A stretch of DNA of 64,000 nucleotides. Origin: Synanceia verrucosa. Lineage: Eukaryota > Chordata > Actinopteri > Perciformes > Synanceiidae. Location of the stretch: contig CM056558.1 in NCBI GenBank assembly GCA_029721515.1, forward strand, positions 11,997,240 to 12,061,239, given 5' to 3'. How positions within the stretch are numbered: position 1 is the first letter of the stretch; the number at the start of each line of letters is the position of its first letter. The position numbers were made by a program, and so were the translations under genes. Of this stretch, positions 11,563 through 24,426 are shown piece after piece. The notes beneath the pieces were generated by a model. That model saw only the letters and a list, made by a program, of their open reading frames with translations. It searched no databases and had not been told where the DNA came from.

Positions 11563-13101
11563 TGTATGTGTTAATTTGTAGATGTAATGTGGGGATGCTA
11601 AATATGAGTGTGAGTGTATTTTTTATTGCCATCAGTGCTACCATGCTACTCACCCTAAATCTCAACACAATAATTTAAATCTAATCATTTATATAATTTA
11701 TATTTTTAATTTATAATATTTCTAATATTTTTAATTTATAATTTCTTCTGAACACACTTCTGAATTTAATTACTTTATTCCAGAATTACACTCTTCCAAG
11801 AGGTTTATTTAAAGAATTCTGGCCAAATTTAGTTGTGCACATGCTATAAATATAACTTGTATTCATTTTTTTTGACATTTTAATACACAACCAAAATAAG
11901 ACAGTATATGAATTGCAGAAAATAAAATTAAGCAATTAAATAAGCACATATAAGCACAAGTATTTCTTAATTTTTGTCTGCCATGCCGAAATATTACTCT
12001 TTGCCTCAGAGGGCTTTACGGTCTGTACAGGATATGACACCCTCTGTCCTTTTAACAGAAAAAACATAGAACATCATGTTTCGACTACTTCTGATGAGGG
12101 ATCCCTCTTCGAGGATGGACAAACATGCAATAGATGTCATTTGTACAGAGGACCGACAATGAACACACATTGACACTCCATATAAATTGTATGGTGAGAA
12201 AGTGTCCAAGGGGATGAAGAGCAGCACGAAGCTGCTAGTGATGGATTCTGAGCAACACATCCTCCTCTCCTCAAGGCCAACCAGATGAAACCTGGGCAGA
12301 TCATCCTCCCACCCACACCAAACAGGAGAAGTAAGATGTCCTCCTAACCACCACGTTAAGCAAGTACCAATAGATATTACTCCACCACATAAACTAACGT
12401 AGACATTTGGCTTCTCCTTTGCTTTCCCAAACAAGGCATTTTTATTTTTATATTTATGGTCAGCATTTTACTGTGTGGGATGATGAGATTTTGCCAAGAT
12501 CTTCAAAGTTTTTGCATTCATCTCTCATCATCATCATGAATTTTGTGTGGACAAACTAAGTCATTAGTTTGAGAGTCTGTATTTGTGTCCATGTACAATG
12601 TGGCTGAATTCATCCACAAACACAGAGGAATCCTCTGATTCTCAGGTCAGGCTGTGAGCACTCTGCCAAGGTTGTGGTTTCCTACCATAAGCCTGTCTCA
12701 AATAGAGGGGGAAATGTGATGCAAGGCGTCAGCAACACCATCAAAATTCTATTTTTTTGTCTTTACAGTCAAGCTACTCCCTTCAAAATTCCAGCCAGGG
12801 GTGTAATCCTCATCTTACACCATTCCATCTATTCATCACACCTCATTTTTCATCCCTGTGTGAAGAAGGGAAGGTGAGGAAACTGAAGGAAAGACCTGAC
12901 TGTGTTTCTATGAGTAACAAAGACAATGTCGCCAGCAAGACATTCAGACAGGGAGTTAGAGAAGGAAACAGACTGTGTGTGCGTGTGTGTGTTTGTACAG
13001 CCTGTGAATACGCCTGTCTACAGCTCCATCCTCCATCGTTATTGTTGTTTCGCCCTACCGCCCTTGCTCATGCATGCTTGCTTGTACTACAGTCAGAAGA
13101 A

Positions 13102-13168
<67 letters not shown>
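13102..13168. repeat. Compound (GT)n(GA)n microsatellite
   Basis: A GT run passes directly into a GA run with AAAG interruptions. Confidence 0.95.
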
Positions 13169-13169
<1 letters not shown>

Positions 13170-16100
13170 GATTGTGGTGCACACATAAAGAGGAAAAAAG
13201 CTCCAAGCAGTGGCCAGAGTCCAGATCTAAAACAAAATCAGTCTCATATGTGGAGGCTGTGTGTGTCTTCGGCGGGGGGGCTAACCCAGGCCTGTTTATG
13301 TACCACACCATGCCGGTGGGAAGGCCTTAAATTGGAGCCATGCTGCAGGGGATTAGGCCTGCACTACAAAAAAATACTCTTCTTAACAAGACTTGGAGGA
13401 CTAATTTTATTTTAAACAAGTCTGTCAGTTGTAGTGAGAGCAGTGTTGTTTCCAGTATGCATTATAACCAGAATAAAACAGTTCAGCACAATTTAAGAAT
13501 AACTTATTTATTAAAAATAAGTACTACTGCTTTTGAAACAATTCAAAAAGTCAAAATCCCATCATGTGTCAGAAACCAGATGTCTAATAGGTCCAATGTT
13601 ATGTACCAGGACAGTTTTTAGTAAGAAATCCTTCACATAGAAAGAACAATACTGTGAAGTATGAATGTGATCTTTCACCTTATAAATGTTATTTTAAGAA
13701 TACTGGGCCATACTGGTATTCCTGGTGGCATAAGGTCCAACACATGCAACCACAACAAAGCTTCATCTGTCTTCCTCAGCATAAACTTAAAAAAATGGCC
13801 TCAAAATTAGACCCATTATTTTTTGGTGGGTGAAGTCTTGGAATTGGATAGGGCATGGGGATGTAAGTAGTGGTAGATGGGTCAAATAATGTGTTCGTAG
13901 AATTGGGAAACAGGCATCCAGTCACCCAGCCAGTCAGTCACCCAGTCAACCAGCAGAGGCCAAGAGGGATCAGTGCAGTCCTCCATGTGTGGCGGATGTT
14001 TTCCACAAGTCGAGCAGCCAGCTTGGCCACAGCTGTCCAAACCGCAGGCCCTGGGAGAAGATGAGGAGGAGGAGGGAGGGCTGGGGAAGGAGGAAGGAGG
14101 CTCAGGGGGGCAGTGGGGAGGGTGGCGTGCTTGGCAAAGGTCAGACAGGCTGAGGCGGCCGGGAGTGTGGGAACTGTCCGCGAAGGCATGTGCAAAATGC
14201 TCTGAGACGAGGTATCATCTTACAGCCAGACCGCCTGAGGCAGAGTGCTTGTGTGCCTACATGTGTAAGTGTGTGTGTGCTCATGCTTATGCTTATGCGT
14301 GCCTCTGTGCGTGTGAGTGGGTGTGTACATCTCGGAGGCTACCGTGACTCTTGGAAAAAAAAGAGCCAGCATTTTGATATGATAAGATAGGGAGTGAGGG
14401 AAGGAAAAATGGACTGAAGCATAGAGAGAGAAGGAAATAACTCTGACCAAACTCCCCCCCCACCCCATCGCACAGAGACACACACACACAACTGTGAACA
14501 TTCCTGCTGTTGAATAAGGTTGTCTTTGAGTGCATGTCATGTCAGCACTAAAGACTGTGTACAGAGGTATGTAGCACATGTGTGTAACATGATTTCATGT
14601 CAGGGGAGCACTGACAAGCTTAACTGCCCCATCACTGAGAAATTAGCCTGCCGCACCATTAATATTGTTGTGGCTTAGTGAAGTAATATATGGCGTGTGC
14701 TGTTAAATCGTGTGTACATTATAAATTGTTGTGGAAAGTCTCAGTGAGCTTCTCAGAGTTGTGGCAGTCAGATTCCCACACGTTTTAGGGGAAAACTAGC
14801 TCCATAATGATCCGTGTTTGTCTGCATGCTGATGGCTTTAATGAAACACAGACACACTCTGTTGAACTTCAGTTGCACTCAAAGATGGGATGAGAACTTT
14901 CCGCATATAAATGCACGTGTACACACATCCTGGCTGTGGTAGTCTGGCAAGCCTGGCTTGGCTTGGCTGAGCATCAGACTCACGCACCAAGCAGGTGAGG
15001 TGAAGTCTGATCTTGCCGTGCAGATGCCCCAACATGCAATCCCACCCCCAAATCCTCACACACACCCAGCCATTTTCCATTTTCACGTGCCTTATCCTCT
15101 GTCTTAGAAAAAGTTTAAAAGACAAACAAGCCCACACCTCAGCTGGATGGAGTTTCATATACTCTCTCAATAATCTCAACTTTCTCTGTCTTACTGTCAT
15201 AACAGTAAGTGTGTGTGTGTGTGTGTATTTGTGCCACTAACTCCCACCTTTGTCTGCTCCTCCTTTTCCCATCTTTCACAGGGCCAGGCCTTTGAAGAAG
15301 CCTAATCCGGGTTATTTGCTTTCCCATGCTTGTGTCAGGTCCCTCTCTGAATTGACTGTGGAAAATACATTCTAGTCTGCCGACCGCTCCCTCTGTCCCT
15401 GATTTATCCGAATAGGATGTGGCCGATGGGCGTACATAAAGCGAGCTGAATGGTGGGTAAATATGATCTCGCCGCCACTCTTTTTATCCACAAGGCAACA
15501 CTCTTACTGTTGCTCAAAGACCTTTATGCAGCCTGACATCCATTCAGGGCTTGTTGCATTCAGCCTGACTCAATCAGAGGTCCCCAAAGAGTGGCATGCT
15601 CATAATGGGGACCAGTTCATTACAGTAAATAACAGTGGCAGCCGTCGCTTTGTTTCCACAATGCAAGTTGATTTAGTACACTTAAACGGGCAATTGTTTT
15701 AGGTCCAGTAGAACTTCCTCTGTGGGTAGGAAACAGAACCCCCTCAGAGGAGGAGGAGGAGGGGAGGAGGAACAACTTTGCAGCTTGAGATAGGGAGGCT
15801 TTAAGCTTTTTTGCAGGGAGAAAGGTGATGCCTGACATAGACTCCTGGGACAGCAAAAGAGAAAGTTGTGTGTATGTGACCTGTTTTAGATGAGAAAGAA
15901 AGTGTGGGCATTGGGAATTGTCTGCATGTGCTAACCAAATGTATCCATTGTGCAGATACAACATGTGGCAGCAAGATTATTTGTGTCTACATGTTTGACT
16001 GACGTATATGGACATTTATATGTCCTATATTACTGCACAAGACATCTCTTTCATGTGTGTGTGTTTGTATGCGTGTGTGTGTGTGTGTAGTTTCTCTAGA

Positions 16101-19100
16101 TATTTCTCAGACACCCAATCTCTCCCACTGTAGTTTCCTGGCGTTACGCACGAGTCATCCCTCTCCCACAGTCACGCGATGGCCGTCTGTGGGCTCCTGC
16201 CAAGGCCTCTGTGGCCTCCACAAAGCAACGTTTTCCGTTCCCAGGGGCCCTCGGAGCTCCAGCCTGGCCTCAGCGCACCGTGTTTATGTCCTGTGTAATT
16301 GCAGACCTCAGTCTGAGCAGGAGGCCAGCGTCTGTCAAAATAGCCATGTGTTCCCTTCAAGTCCCGCAGTCAGACCACGTTTCCCACAACCCCCTGCCAG
16401 ACTAGTATTGAGGCCCTCAGGTCTGCTGATTGGATAAAAGGGAAATGAAATGGAAATTCCACTGAGCCATACAACTACCTCGCATGTACACCAGCTACAG
16501 CACACTAATAAGTCAAAACACTTTTATGCACAAACACACAATCCAAATGTGTTCTTTTTCAGCCCCCAACCAGCAGCGGACCTCTGTGTTTGGTCCCACA
16601 CCTTGAGCAGGCAGCCGTGAAATGGGGCCCTGTCTGGGAACTGCTGGCAGGCGGTGGTGGAAACAGCAAAAGCGTGGTCTTCGTTAGCTGCGATGACGCC
16701 AGCTAGACCGTCATCTCAGGGGAGCATGCTTGGCTGCTGCTGCTGCTACTGCCAGGAGGTTGGGAACGTAAAGGTGAAACATAACCAGCTCTGGGGCCAA
16801 GAACTGAATCAGAGGCAGCTGTGTGCCAATTACAGCTTTATAAACCAATTATTTAATCATTAGTTAATATCTGACCCCAGACAGCACCTTGTTCTCTTGT
16901 TACAGTATCAGCAGCTATGACAACATCCACTGACCTTGAGGTCACCCAACCCACTGACCCATTCTGACCAAGGAGGTCTGACCACATACTTTTCTTGACC
17001 TGCAGTGCGTCTCTCCCCTCCCACCATCTTTCTCTTCCCCTGTTGGGAACCAGGGGCAGATCAAGGGGTGGGTGGGGTGATGGGTGGGATGGTGACAGGA
17101 GAATATAAGGAGCGGGGAAAATTCCTGTGTGCTTAAATCCCTTCACATCCACCCTGGAATCAGAGAATCCAGCTCTCAATCTGCCCACACAAACCCAGCC
17201 TCTGTGACACTCTTGGAATGCTGAAGCTTTTTTTCCTTCTTCACCAATTTTAGGTAATTACCGCAGCGGTCACGGTGCTCAGAACAGAGACCGTGACCCT
17301 GGGCGGTGCACAGTGACAGCCCATGATGCTGAGGCGGCGTGCTGCTTTGTGCTGCTGAAAACAAACCTGCCGACAAATTCATCACTGACTTCTCTGCAAC
17401 AGCCCATATTTGGTGGCTATAATGCCTGCCAACTGGTGCATTGTGTTGCACTAGGGATACCCAATATTCCCATGGAGTGTGTTGGGATAACAATGGCACA
17501 CCATTGATTGTGTTTGAAATAACTAAGCTAGCTCTTCATTTGTAGTTGCTTATTGTAATTTTCAATTAAATGTCAGAATATTTTGCAGGAATTTAGAATC
17601 AATTCATGGCTTGCCCTCCTGGAAGGATTCTTGTTTTGGGTGTTTTTTGTTACAGATGTTCAGCACCTGATATATATTTTTGTGAAGAGTTCACAGACAA
17701 TATATAGGGACCCTTCTAATTTTGCTGACTCAGCTATAATAATTTCAAATCTGTCTAATATTTGCACAAGTTAAGGGGGCCACAATAGCCCACACTTGTA
17801 TAATCCACATGTAGTGGCTAAACATATTCTGCTGTTTTTGCCTCCAGGTATGATCCGCTAGCAGTTAGTGCTATCGCACACATCTCTGCTGTGTCATCAA
17901 GTACTTAATAAGCAAAGCTGTTTTTGTTTGTGTTTTTGCAGACAGCTGATGCCTTGTTTTTCACCCTGTAAGACCAGCTCATATTTGGATCAAATGAAAT
18001 GAAACTGCCCTGCCATAATTTCTTTTAAGTTAATTAAACTGACTGACCTTTTTGATTTTTGATAACCTTGCACGGCAGCTGCTAAAATTATAATGGTGAA
18101 AATAAAAACACAAAATTACACAATATGCAATGTATTTCCATCTGTATGTATACACATTTGCATCTTATTTTACTTCATTTTTAGTTTATTATACATTTTT
18201 ATATTTGTTTTTTTCCACTATTGCTGCTCTTCAGTTGTTGTTTTTTATCTCTTTATATTCTGTCACCTAGCCTAAATTTTCCCAATGCAGAATTTAGAAA
18301 ACTTTTTCTTATCTTATGTTATGTCAGAACAAACCTTTATTGAAAGAAAAGCAAAGAATAGGACTGAAGAACTTCTTGGCCTTGGCAAGTTCATCCATTC
18401 ACCTGCCAATTATTTTTTTTGGAAGTGCCTTTCTTTCCCCTTCCAAACAGTTTCCTGTGACAAACCATCTAGTGCATCAGGTTATATAGGGGCCATGTCA
18501 GACGTTTCAGTGCACGCTGATATCACCCTTGCATCTGGTGGCACTGACGTAAACTTTAAATTAGCCTTGACAACCGCCACCTATTATAATCTTCAAAGGC
18601 ACTGGTGGTGGTATGTCTGGAGTCCAACACACTCTCAAACCCCTGACCCCATGGCAGGTCCCACACAGTCCTCCATCTGTGTGGGGTTCAGGTTGCACCG
18701 TGTCCAGTAAAGATCCAGTTTCACTGCAGGTGTTCCATCAAAGTGCTGACTGGACTCAGACCATGGCTCCGTTAAATGCCTGACTGGTTGCAAAGAGCCA
18801 TCCAGTGATTAGACTGCACGCGTGTGCTGGGGCCCAATCATGGAGCCCACCGCTGCAGCACATCTGAGCCTTGTGGCCAGAGGTGTCATCCAGGGGATTC
18901 ACTCAGGCTCCTTGAGGGTTCTCCTCCTCCCCTCTCCCTCCTCCTCCTCTTCCTTTTTGTTCCCCAGTGCTTGTAATTGAAAATGTATTTATTGCAGAGC
19001 CAGAGGCTGGACTGAGGAGAGGGAGACGCTGCAGCTTATGAAGATGTGGATGAGGTGAGGGCCGCAGGGTTTGGCTCCTCTTCAGCACCACCAACTCACC

Positions 19101-22100
19101 CACACAGTCAATTTCTTTTTCTCTCTCTCTTTTTGGCTGCTGTCTTTGTTTACTGCTCCCTCATGTACTTCTTGCTTCGAACTCCTCTCTGTTTGCTCGT
19201 TTTTTCGTTCAGCATCTTGCCTTTCATTTTTGCCCTCCTGTCTCTTTTATCCTTTGTCTCTCTTTATCATTCTTGATTGGGCGTGTATGAACTCCATTTC
19301 AAATGCAAATGGTGCCGCTTGGATTGACAGAAGTTATGTGCTGCCAAAAGTGATTCATTCAAAGGGAAGTTTTACCCATTTAAAATCTTGTTTAGGCCTC
19401 CTGAAGTTTGAAACGTGAAAGCCACCAAAATGTGGAGAGAACATGTCTGCTATTTGATTTGTACATTTCTTGAATTTCCCTCAGGATTAATAAAATATAA
19501 ACCAATGGCAAGTTTTTATGATACCTACTTGTTTGAAAAAATATTGTTATACAAAAACTACCTTCTTGAAACCCAGCAACTCAACAAATAAGCCTTAGAT
19601 TAGGTTAACTTTTATCAGGGAGCATTGGTGGGAAACTTACATCATTTACAATTTTTCTAATGATAGACTCTTAACTTGGACAAGTGTGGTTTTGTCATAT
19701 TCCTAAAACCTTAATCAACATCGATATTTTGTGCAAAACAATTAATAAGACACACAGAGAACATTACTCCCTACAAATAAATGGAAATATTAATTTTAGG
19801 TTGTTTCTGGGATCCCTTGTGTAACTAGACTGTGATCTTTGGTTGCCCTCTTTTCCTCTCCACCAGACTGCAAAACAAAGTTGGCCTTCCCCTCAGCAGA
19901 CCTCTTGAGGGGCCCTCATAAAGCGTGATTATCTTTTATGAGTTCCTTCTCATTCTCAGGTCTGGCTTGTTGAGCACAGTGCAGCCACTGGGCCTCCCTT
20001 CTTTATCAGACTTGTGGAGCGAGAGGTGAGGAGAGGTGAATGAGGTGCTGGGAACTTTTTCCCCCAAAATATGTTTTTGTGCAGGCACGATGTAAGAAGA
20101 CATAACCTGAAACATATGCATCATGTGGATTATGCCTACAGCACTGTTTTCTGAATGGTAAAGTATTTGACACAAGCGGCTGCTTCATCCTCCACCTTTT
20201 CTATCGTAGGATAATCTCTTATTTCTAACGTTTATAGCTTTAGATGGAGAGAAAATGTTCCAGATAGAAGGCATTTGTTTCATTGCATTGTTATGAGTCT
20301 GTGTGGTTAAATGAACATTGGATGGTTGAGTTTACTGTTGAAAGTTAGTTCACCTGAGCTAAAACAAAATGTGATAAGCTGTCCTCTAAACCAATAATGC
20401 ATCTTTTTTTTAAAATTCAAAAAGATATCCCTCAGGATTTGCACTTGTGTGTTCAGTACCAGGAAAAACCAAAGAGCATCTTTCATATGCCCTATTAACT
20501 TTCCTCCCTACTTCTGGGGAAGGTTGCAAAATGTGTCCCTTTTGTGGAAAGGTTCTAGGAGCGCGGATGTGCGGGATGGTGTGATCGTGCCTTGAAATCA
20601 TCCACAAAGGGAATTCAAGGCACAGCAATAGCCTTTGGCTGGGGATGGTTATCACTGGTATCTGCAGCCATTGCCTCCAAGACACGCTGGCTGAAACACC
20701 AGCACTCCTGGAGTCTGTCAAACTGTCAGTTGCAACAGGAAAATAAATAGGAGGGAGAGATGAAGTAATAGTAAAGAACCTTGAAAGCACAATAGCGAAC
20801 TGAAAAAGTCCCCCCTGTGGATGGCTGATTGGTAGCTGACCTAGGGTGTGCATTTTGGCAGGCAGCAGCATGACAGTGGCGTTTCTGAAATAAGATAGAG
20901 GGCCTGAGCTACGATGAAATGGTGTCCGTTAGCATTGTCTTCACAGCGATTCTTTAACTTCCCTATGACAAATCCCAGTAACACAGACACTTGGCAGACC
21001 AAAATGGGCCACACTGTGCTATAGAAGGCCTCTGCACATGAGAAGCCAAAAAGAACCTTTAAAATGAAGCAAGATGTAATGCAGGTTTTTTATGCTCATT
21101 CTGGGCCTGTGATAGCTGCAGTGGCATGGATTTGTATCCCAGCTACACTGAAAGGGCTGCTGAATTGGATGGAGCTTTAAAGTGAAGCAAGAAAGCCCTG
21201 GAAAATCGGCCCTCAAAGGCACATTTCAACTGGAAAGCATTTCTTTTAAGCTGTCACTCCTTGGTAGTTGACAATCCTATTATGGCACCAACTCATTGTA
21301 ATTAAGAGAGAGAGGAGATATATGAGCAAAAACACATTCATCAGACCATCTAAGAAACAAAGAACTTTGTTGTTGTCCTGTGTTTGGGGGAAAACACAGT
21401 GCTGAGCAGCCAGCTCACCTTATTTACATTGACATGTGAGTGATGTAAACGGTATCCAGAAGCCAATTTTGCTTTCGCTCTCCTCCCTTCCATCCTCTCA
21501 CTTGCGGGCACCACTTTAAAGAGACGTAATGGAAAATAGGTTTTATGGCTTTTCTTCTCTCCCATTTTTAGAGGTCAGAGAAATGAAGCCTTCAAAAGAA
21601 AATCCTGCGGAAGTAACGATCCCTCACCTAATCAACTCTTCTGCTAAAGTCTAAATATGCTTTGCAGTGAAATTGCGCACAAAGCCAAATATATAGTGTC
21701 TGGGAAAGGATTGTGAGTGGCAAGTCCATATGCTGCTATTTATTTGCCAGATGATAAAAGGCCAGAAGGATTGCCCTTCTTTCTTCTTTACTCTCCTCAC
21801 AATGGGCAGCTTTTTAAGTAGGATCAGATGATAGAGTGGCATCAAGCACCATTGTTGTAACAGAGATGTCCTAAAATTTAGGACCGATGACAGTAATTCA
21901 AACCCCCCTGTGCATTGTTGGTAGGAAGTGTGGTTATATGGGAAGTGACTGTTCTCTCTGGGGCATCGAAGCCTGACCTTTGAACTGTCTTTTACTGAAA
22001 TGTTGTCACATAGCAATGATTGTGACCATATGATTTAGATAAATCTTGATGCTCAATATTCTATCCATGCTTTTATTTACTACATATCTAGGACTAGTAA

Positions 22101-23494
22101 GGTAAAGGGGTCATTGTCCTTGTGTATGTATCTTTGCATTTGATATTCCACTTTGATCTCTATTGTCTGCTCCTTCTCTATGGTTCTGTCTTGTGTTACA
22201 AATGAAGGTGAGAGGGTCAAAATATCGAGGGCCAGACATGCTGACATACAGATGCATAGAGATACCCCTTCAGTGTTTCTCCTCACCTTCAGCAGCTGTG
22301 TGTTAGGGCCGTCACTCATCCTCCCAAGAGCTCATCTGTAGAGACTGCAGCTGTTTCACAAATCCCCTCATTATCAGGATTGTTCAGTGGAGAATTGTCT
22401 GTTTCATTTTCATTTCAAGGCTTTCACATATATATAAATCACTTTTTGTTTTGTTTTATTGGCAATGACAAGTATGGGCTTGCTGAATCTGGTGATTATT
22501 CTGCTTTTGAGCATGTGAAATAATGTAAAGAGACAAAAACCTATTGATAATTTCAATATGTGATTGAATTTATAATTTGGATATATGGGTTATATGTTGC
22601 CTTATCCTGTCTTCCTAAAGCAACCCTGTCTCTTAGAAACTGTGTTTACATACACATTATATTTGACAATTATGTTCTGACAGTAATCACTGACATGGGT
22701 TATGTTCGGTGGCAACATGGGCATTAAGGGAGACGTTATAGAACAAAAGAGTTCTAAGGCTAATTGATTGAATAAGTTCTGCAGTCAAAGACTGTTATCT
22801 TAGTTCTTCTTTTAAGACCACCAAAGGTGTGGTCAAAATTTCACTAAACAAAATGTTTGTAAAAAATTGCAATCACCCTGTCCCTGAGCAAAATTTGGTC
22901 TGACACGCCTCAGAACGGACCAAACGCAGTCCAAGCTTTAAAACAGTGCTGCTTTAATTGTTACTGGTGAGACAATTAAATACAATCCATGAATGGCTGA
23001 TCAGATGCTAAAACACTACACAGTGGTTTATAATGCTCAAGACAGGATTTTAAAACCCTGTAAAGGTATCTCAGTGGTAATTGTCTTACAATAGAGAGGT
23101 AAACTAATTACAAGATAATCTATCTAGAATGATCAGGGTGATTGAAAAGGCAAAAACTTAACCATGTTGAAGGCATATAATCCTGATCAGCTGTTCATGT
23201 CTTTTGCTCCTGTTAACCTGCAATATTATATATCATCAGTAGTAGTTTGTAACTCATACATTAAACTTTTGCCAAACCCCAATTATCTTTAGACTTATGC
23301 CGACCCATACAGTAAAGCCCCTTTCACAGTGCACGAAAATGTTGCATCAACCTGGGAATTCCATGCAATGTGAAAGGGTTGTCACGGCATTTTGACCCAG
23401 GTCAAATGACCCTCCAATCGACCCAGGAGCTTATTGGCTCGGCTTGGCTCTGCTCGACTGCAGTGAGAAAGGCATTTTGTGTTGACCTGCTAGA

Positions 23495-24245
23495 GACTTA
23501 CGTAAAAGTAAGTACTTTTGTACTTAAGTACAAAAGTAAAAATGACTTCAATGATACATGATGCTTCTTTTGATAACTATGCTATTTTGTTTTTCAAATG
23601 TTGCCTAGTTTTCCTCTTTTATTAACAACCTGCACAGTGCTGGGACAGAGAAAAAAAACACTGGACAGAGTTTTGCTGCAGGCCAAATTTCTTTTAGAAT
23701 AATAATCTGAACTGGACGGCTAGAAATTGACATCAATACAGAGGAGACAGAAATTGTATCGTTTTAATCGCTAAAAATTGCCAAATATTGAGCATCAGCA
23801 GCAGCTGGCAGCTGTTCTTCCATCCTCCACCTGTCACCTCTCCTCTCCTCCAGCTTCACCACCGTCTGCAGCCTCGACTGACTCTGATCCACCCGATCAG
23901 ATCGGGTTGATCCACAACACCACAGTGATCTGTGGCACCAGACTCAGCAAGCCTCGTGGGCTGTACGGCAGCGAGCTTTGGGGTGTTGCAGGGCTAGATG
24001 CCCCTGGGCACGGGGCATCTAGCCCTGCAACACGGGGCTCCAGGCTTGGTGGCACCGATCCGTAAAGGTTGAAAGAAGTAACAAGCCAGTTTTAAGAATG
24101 TAGGGAGTGGAAAATACAGATATTTGTATTGAAATGTAGAGAGTAAAAGTAAAAAGTCGTCAGAAAAATACAGTAAAAAGTACAGATACCTGAAAAATCT
24201 ACTTGAGTACAGTAAGGAAGTATTTGTACTTCATTACTTCCCATC
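23495..24245. mobile_element. hAT-like non-autonomous element nested in the TIR element
   Basis: The right end read on the minus strand runs CAGAGATGGGAAGTAATGAA, followed by AAGTACAAATACTTC-type sequence. This is typical, from memory, of a very common teleost hAT-type repeat. The left end is rich in the same AAGTAC/GTACTT words (23503-23540). Boundaries are approximate, and a target duplication was not established. Confidence 0.45.
23983..24033. repeat. Perfect 22-bp hairpin with 7-nt loop
   Basis: Arm 23983-24004 is the exact reverse complement of 24012-24033, around the loop TGGGCAC. The stem is GC-rich, so RNA from either strand would fold very stably. It lies inside the nested transposon insert. 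Confidence 0.9.
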
Positions 24246-24426
24246 TCTGCAAAATTGCAATGCACGAAACAACAATGATAAAATGCAACTCGCTGACGTC
24301 CACGCTGTCCATTGCTTACTTCAGACCCGCGGCAGTTGGCAGTGTGAAAGTACCCTAATGCCGAGCCAAGGCAGGATGACCCAGGTTAGAACGTCCTTCG
24401 TCGACCCGCTAATGTGAAAGTGGTAT

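Larger units (their letters stand above)
10465..23313. other. Long gene-free stretch
   Basis: No protein family is recognised on either strand; the longer open frames (for example 12006-12434 and 20410-20871 on the minus strand) have no recognisable motif or splice context. Microsatellites lie at 11467-11562 (GT), 13102-13168 (GT then GA), about 15208-15227 and 16053-16089 (GT). A LINE-like 3' end (GAATTTCCCTCAGGATTAATAAA) is seen near 19470-19493. GC-richer, high-complexity blocks at about 16100-16900, 18480-19060 and 19830-20050 are candidate cis-regulatory elements, by inference only. Confidence 0.4.
23317..24423 (-). mobile_element. Non-autonomous TIR DNA transposon, copy 2 (inverted relative to copy 1)
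   Basis: The left end (GCCCCTTTCACAG) matches the reverse complement of the right end of the 6776-9088 element. The right end (AATGTGAAAGTGG) matches the reverse complement of its left end. The internal segment 23369-23420, with GACCCAGGTCAAATGACC, is shared too. The flanking 3-bp target duplication is no longer clear. The middle is occupied by another insert (about 23495-24245). Confidence 0.6.

Noticed and set aside
11267..11678. Open frames with Thr-His or Val-Cys repeats
   Set aside because: Translations of the GT microsatellite.
12006..12434. 142-codon minus-strand open frame
   Set aside because: No family resemblance or start/splice support; likely chance.
20410..20871. 153-codon minus-strand open frame
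   Set aside because: No recognisable motif, no splice context and no related sequence in the window; length alone is weak evidence in vertebrate DNA.
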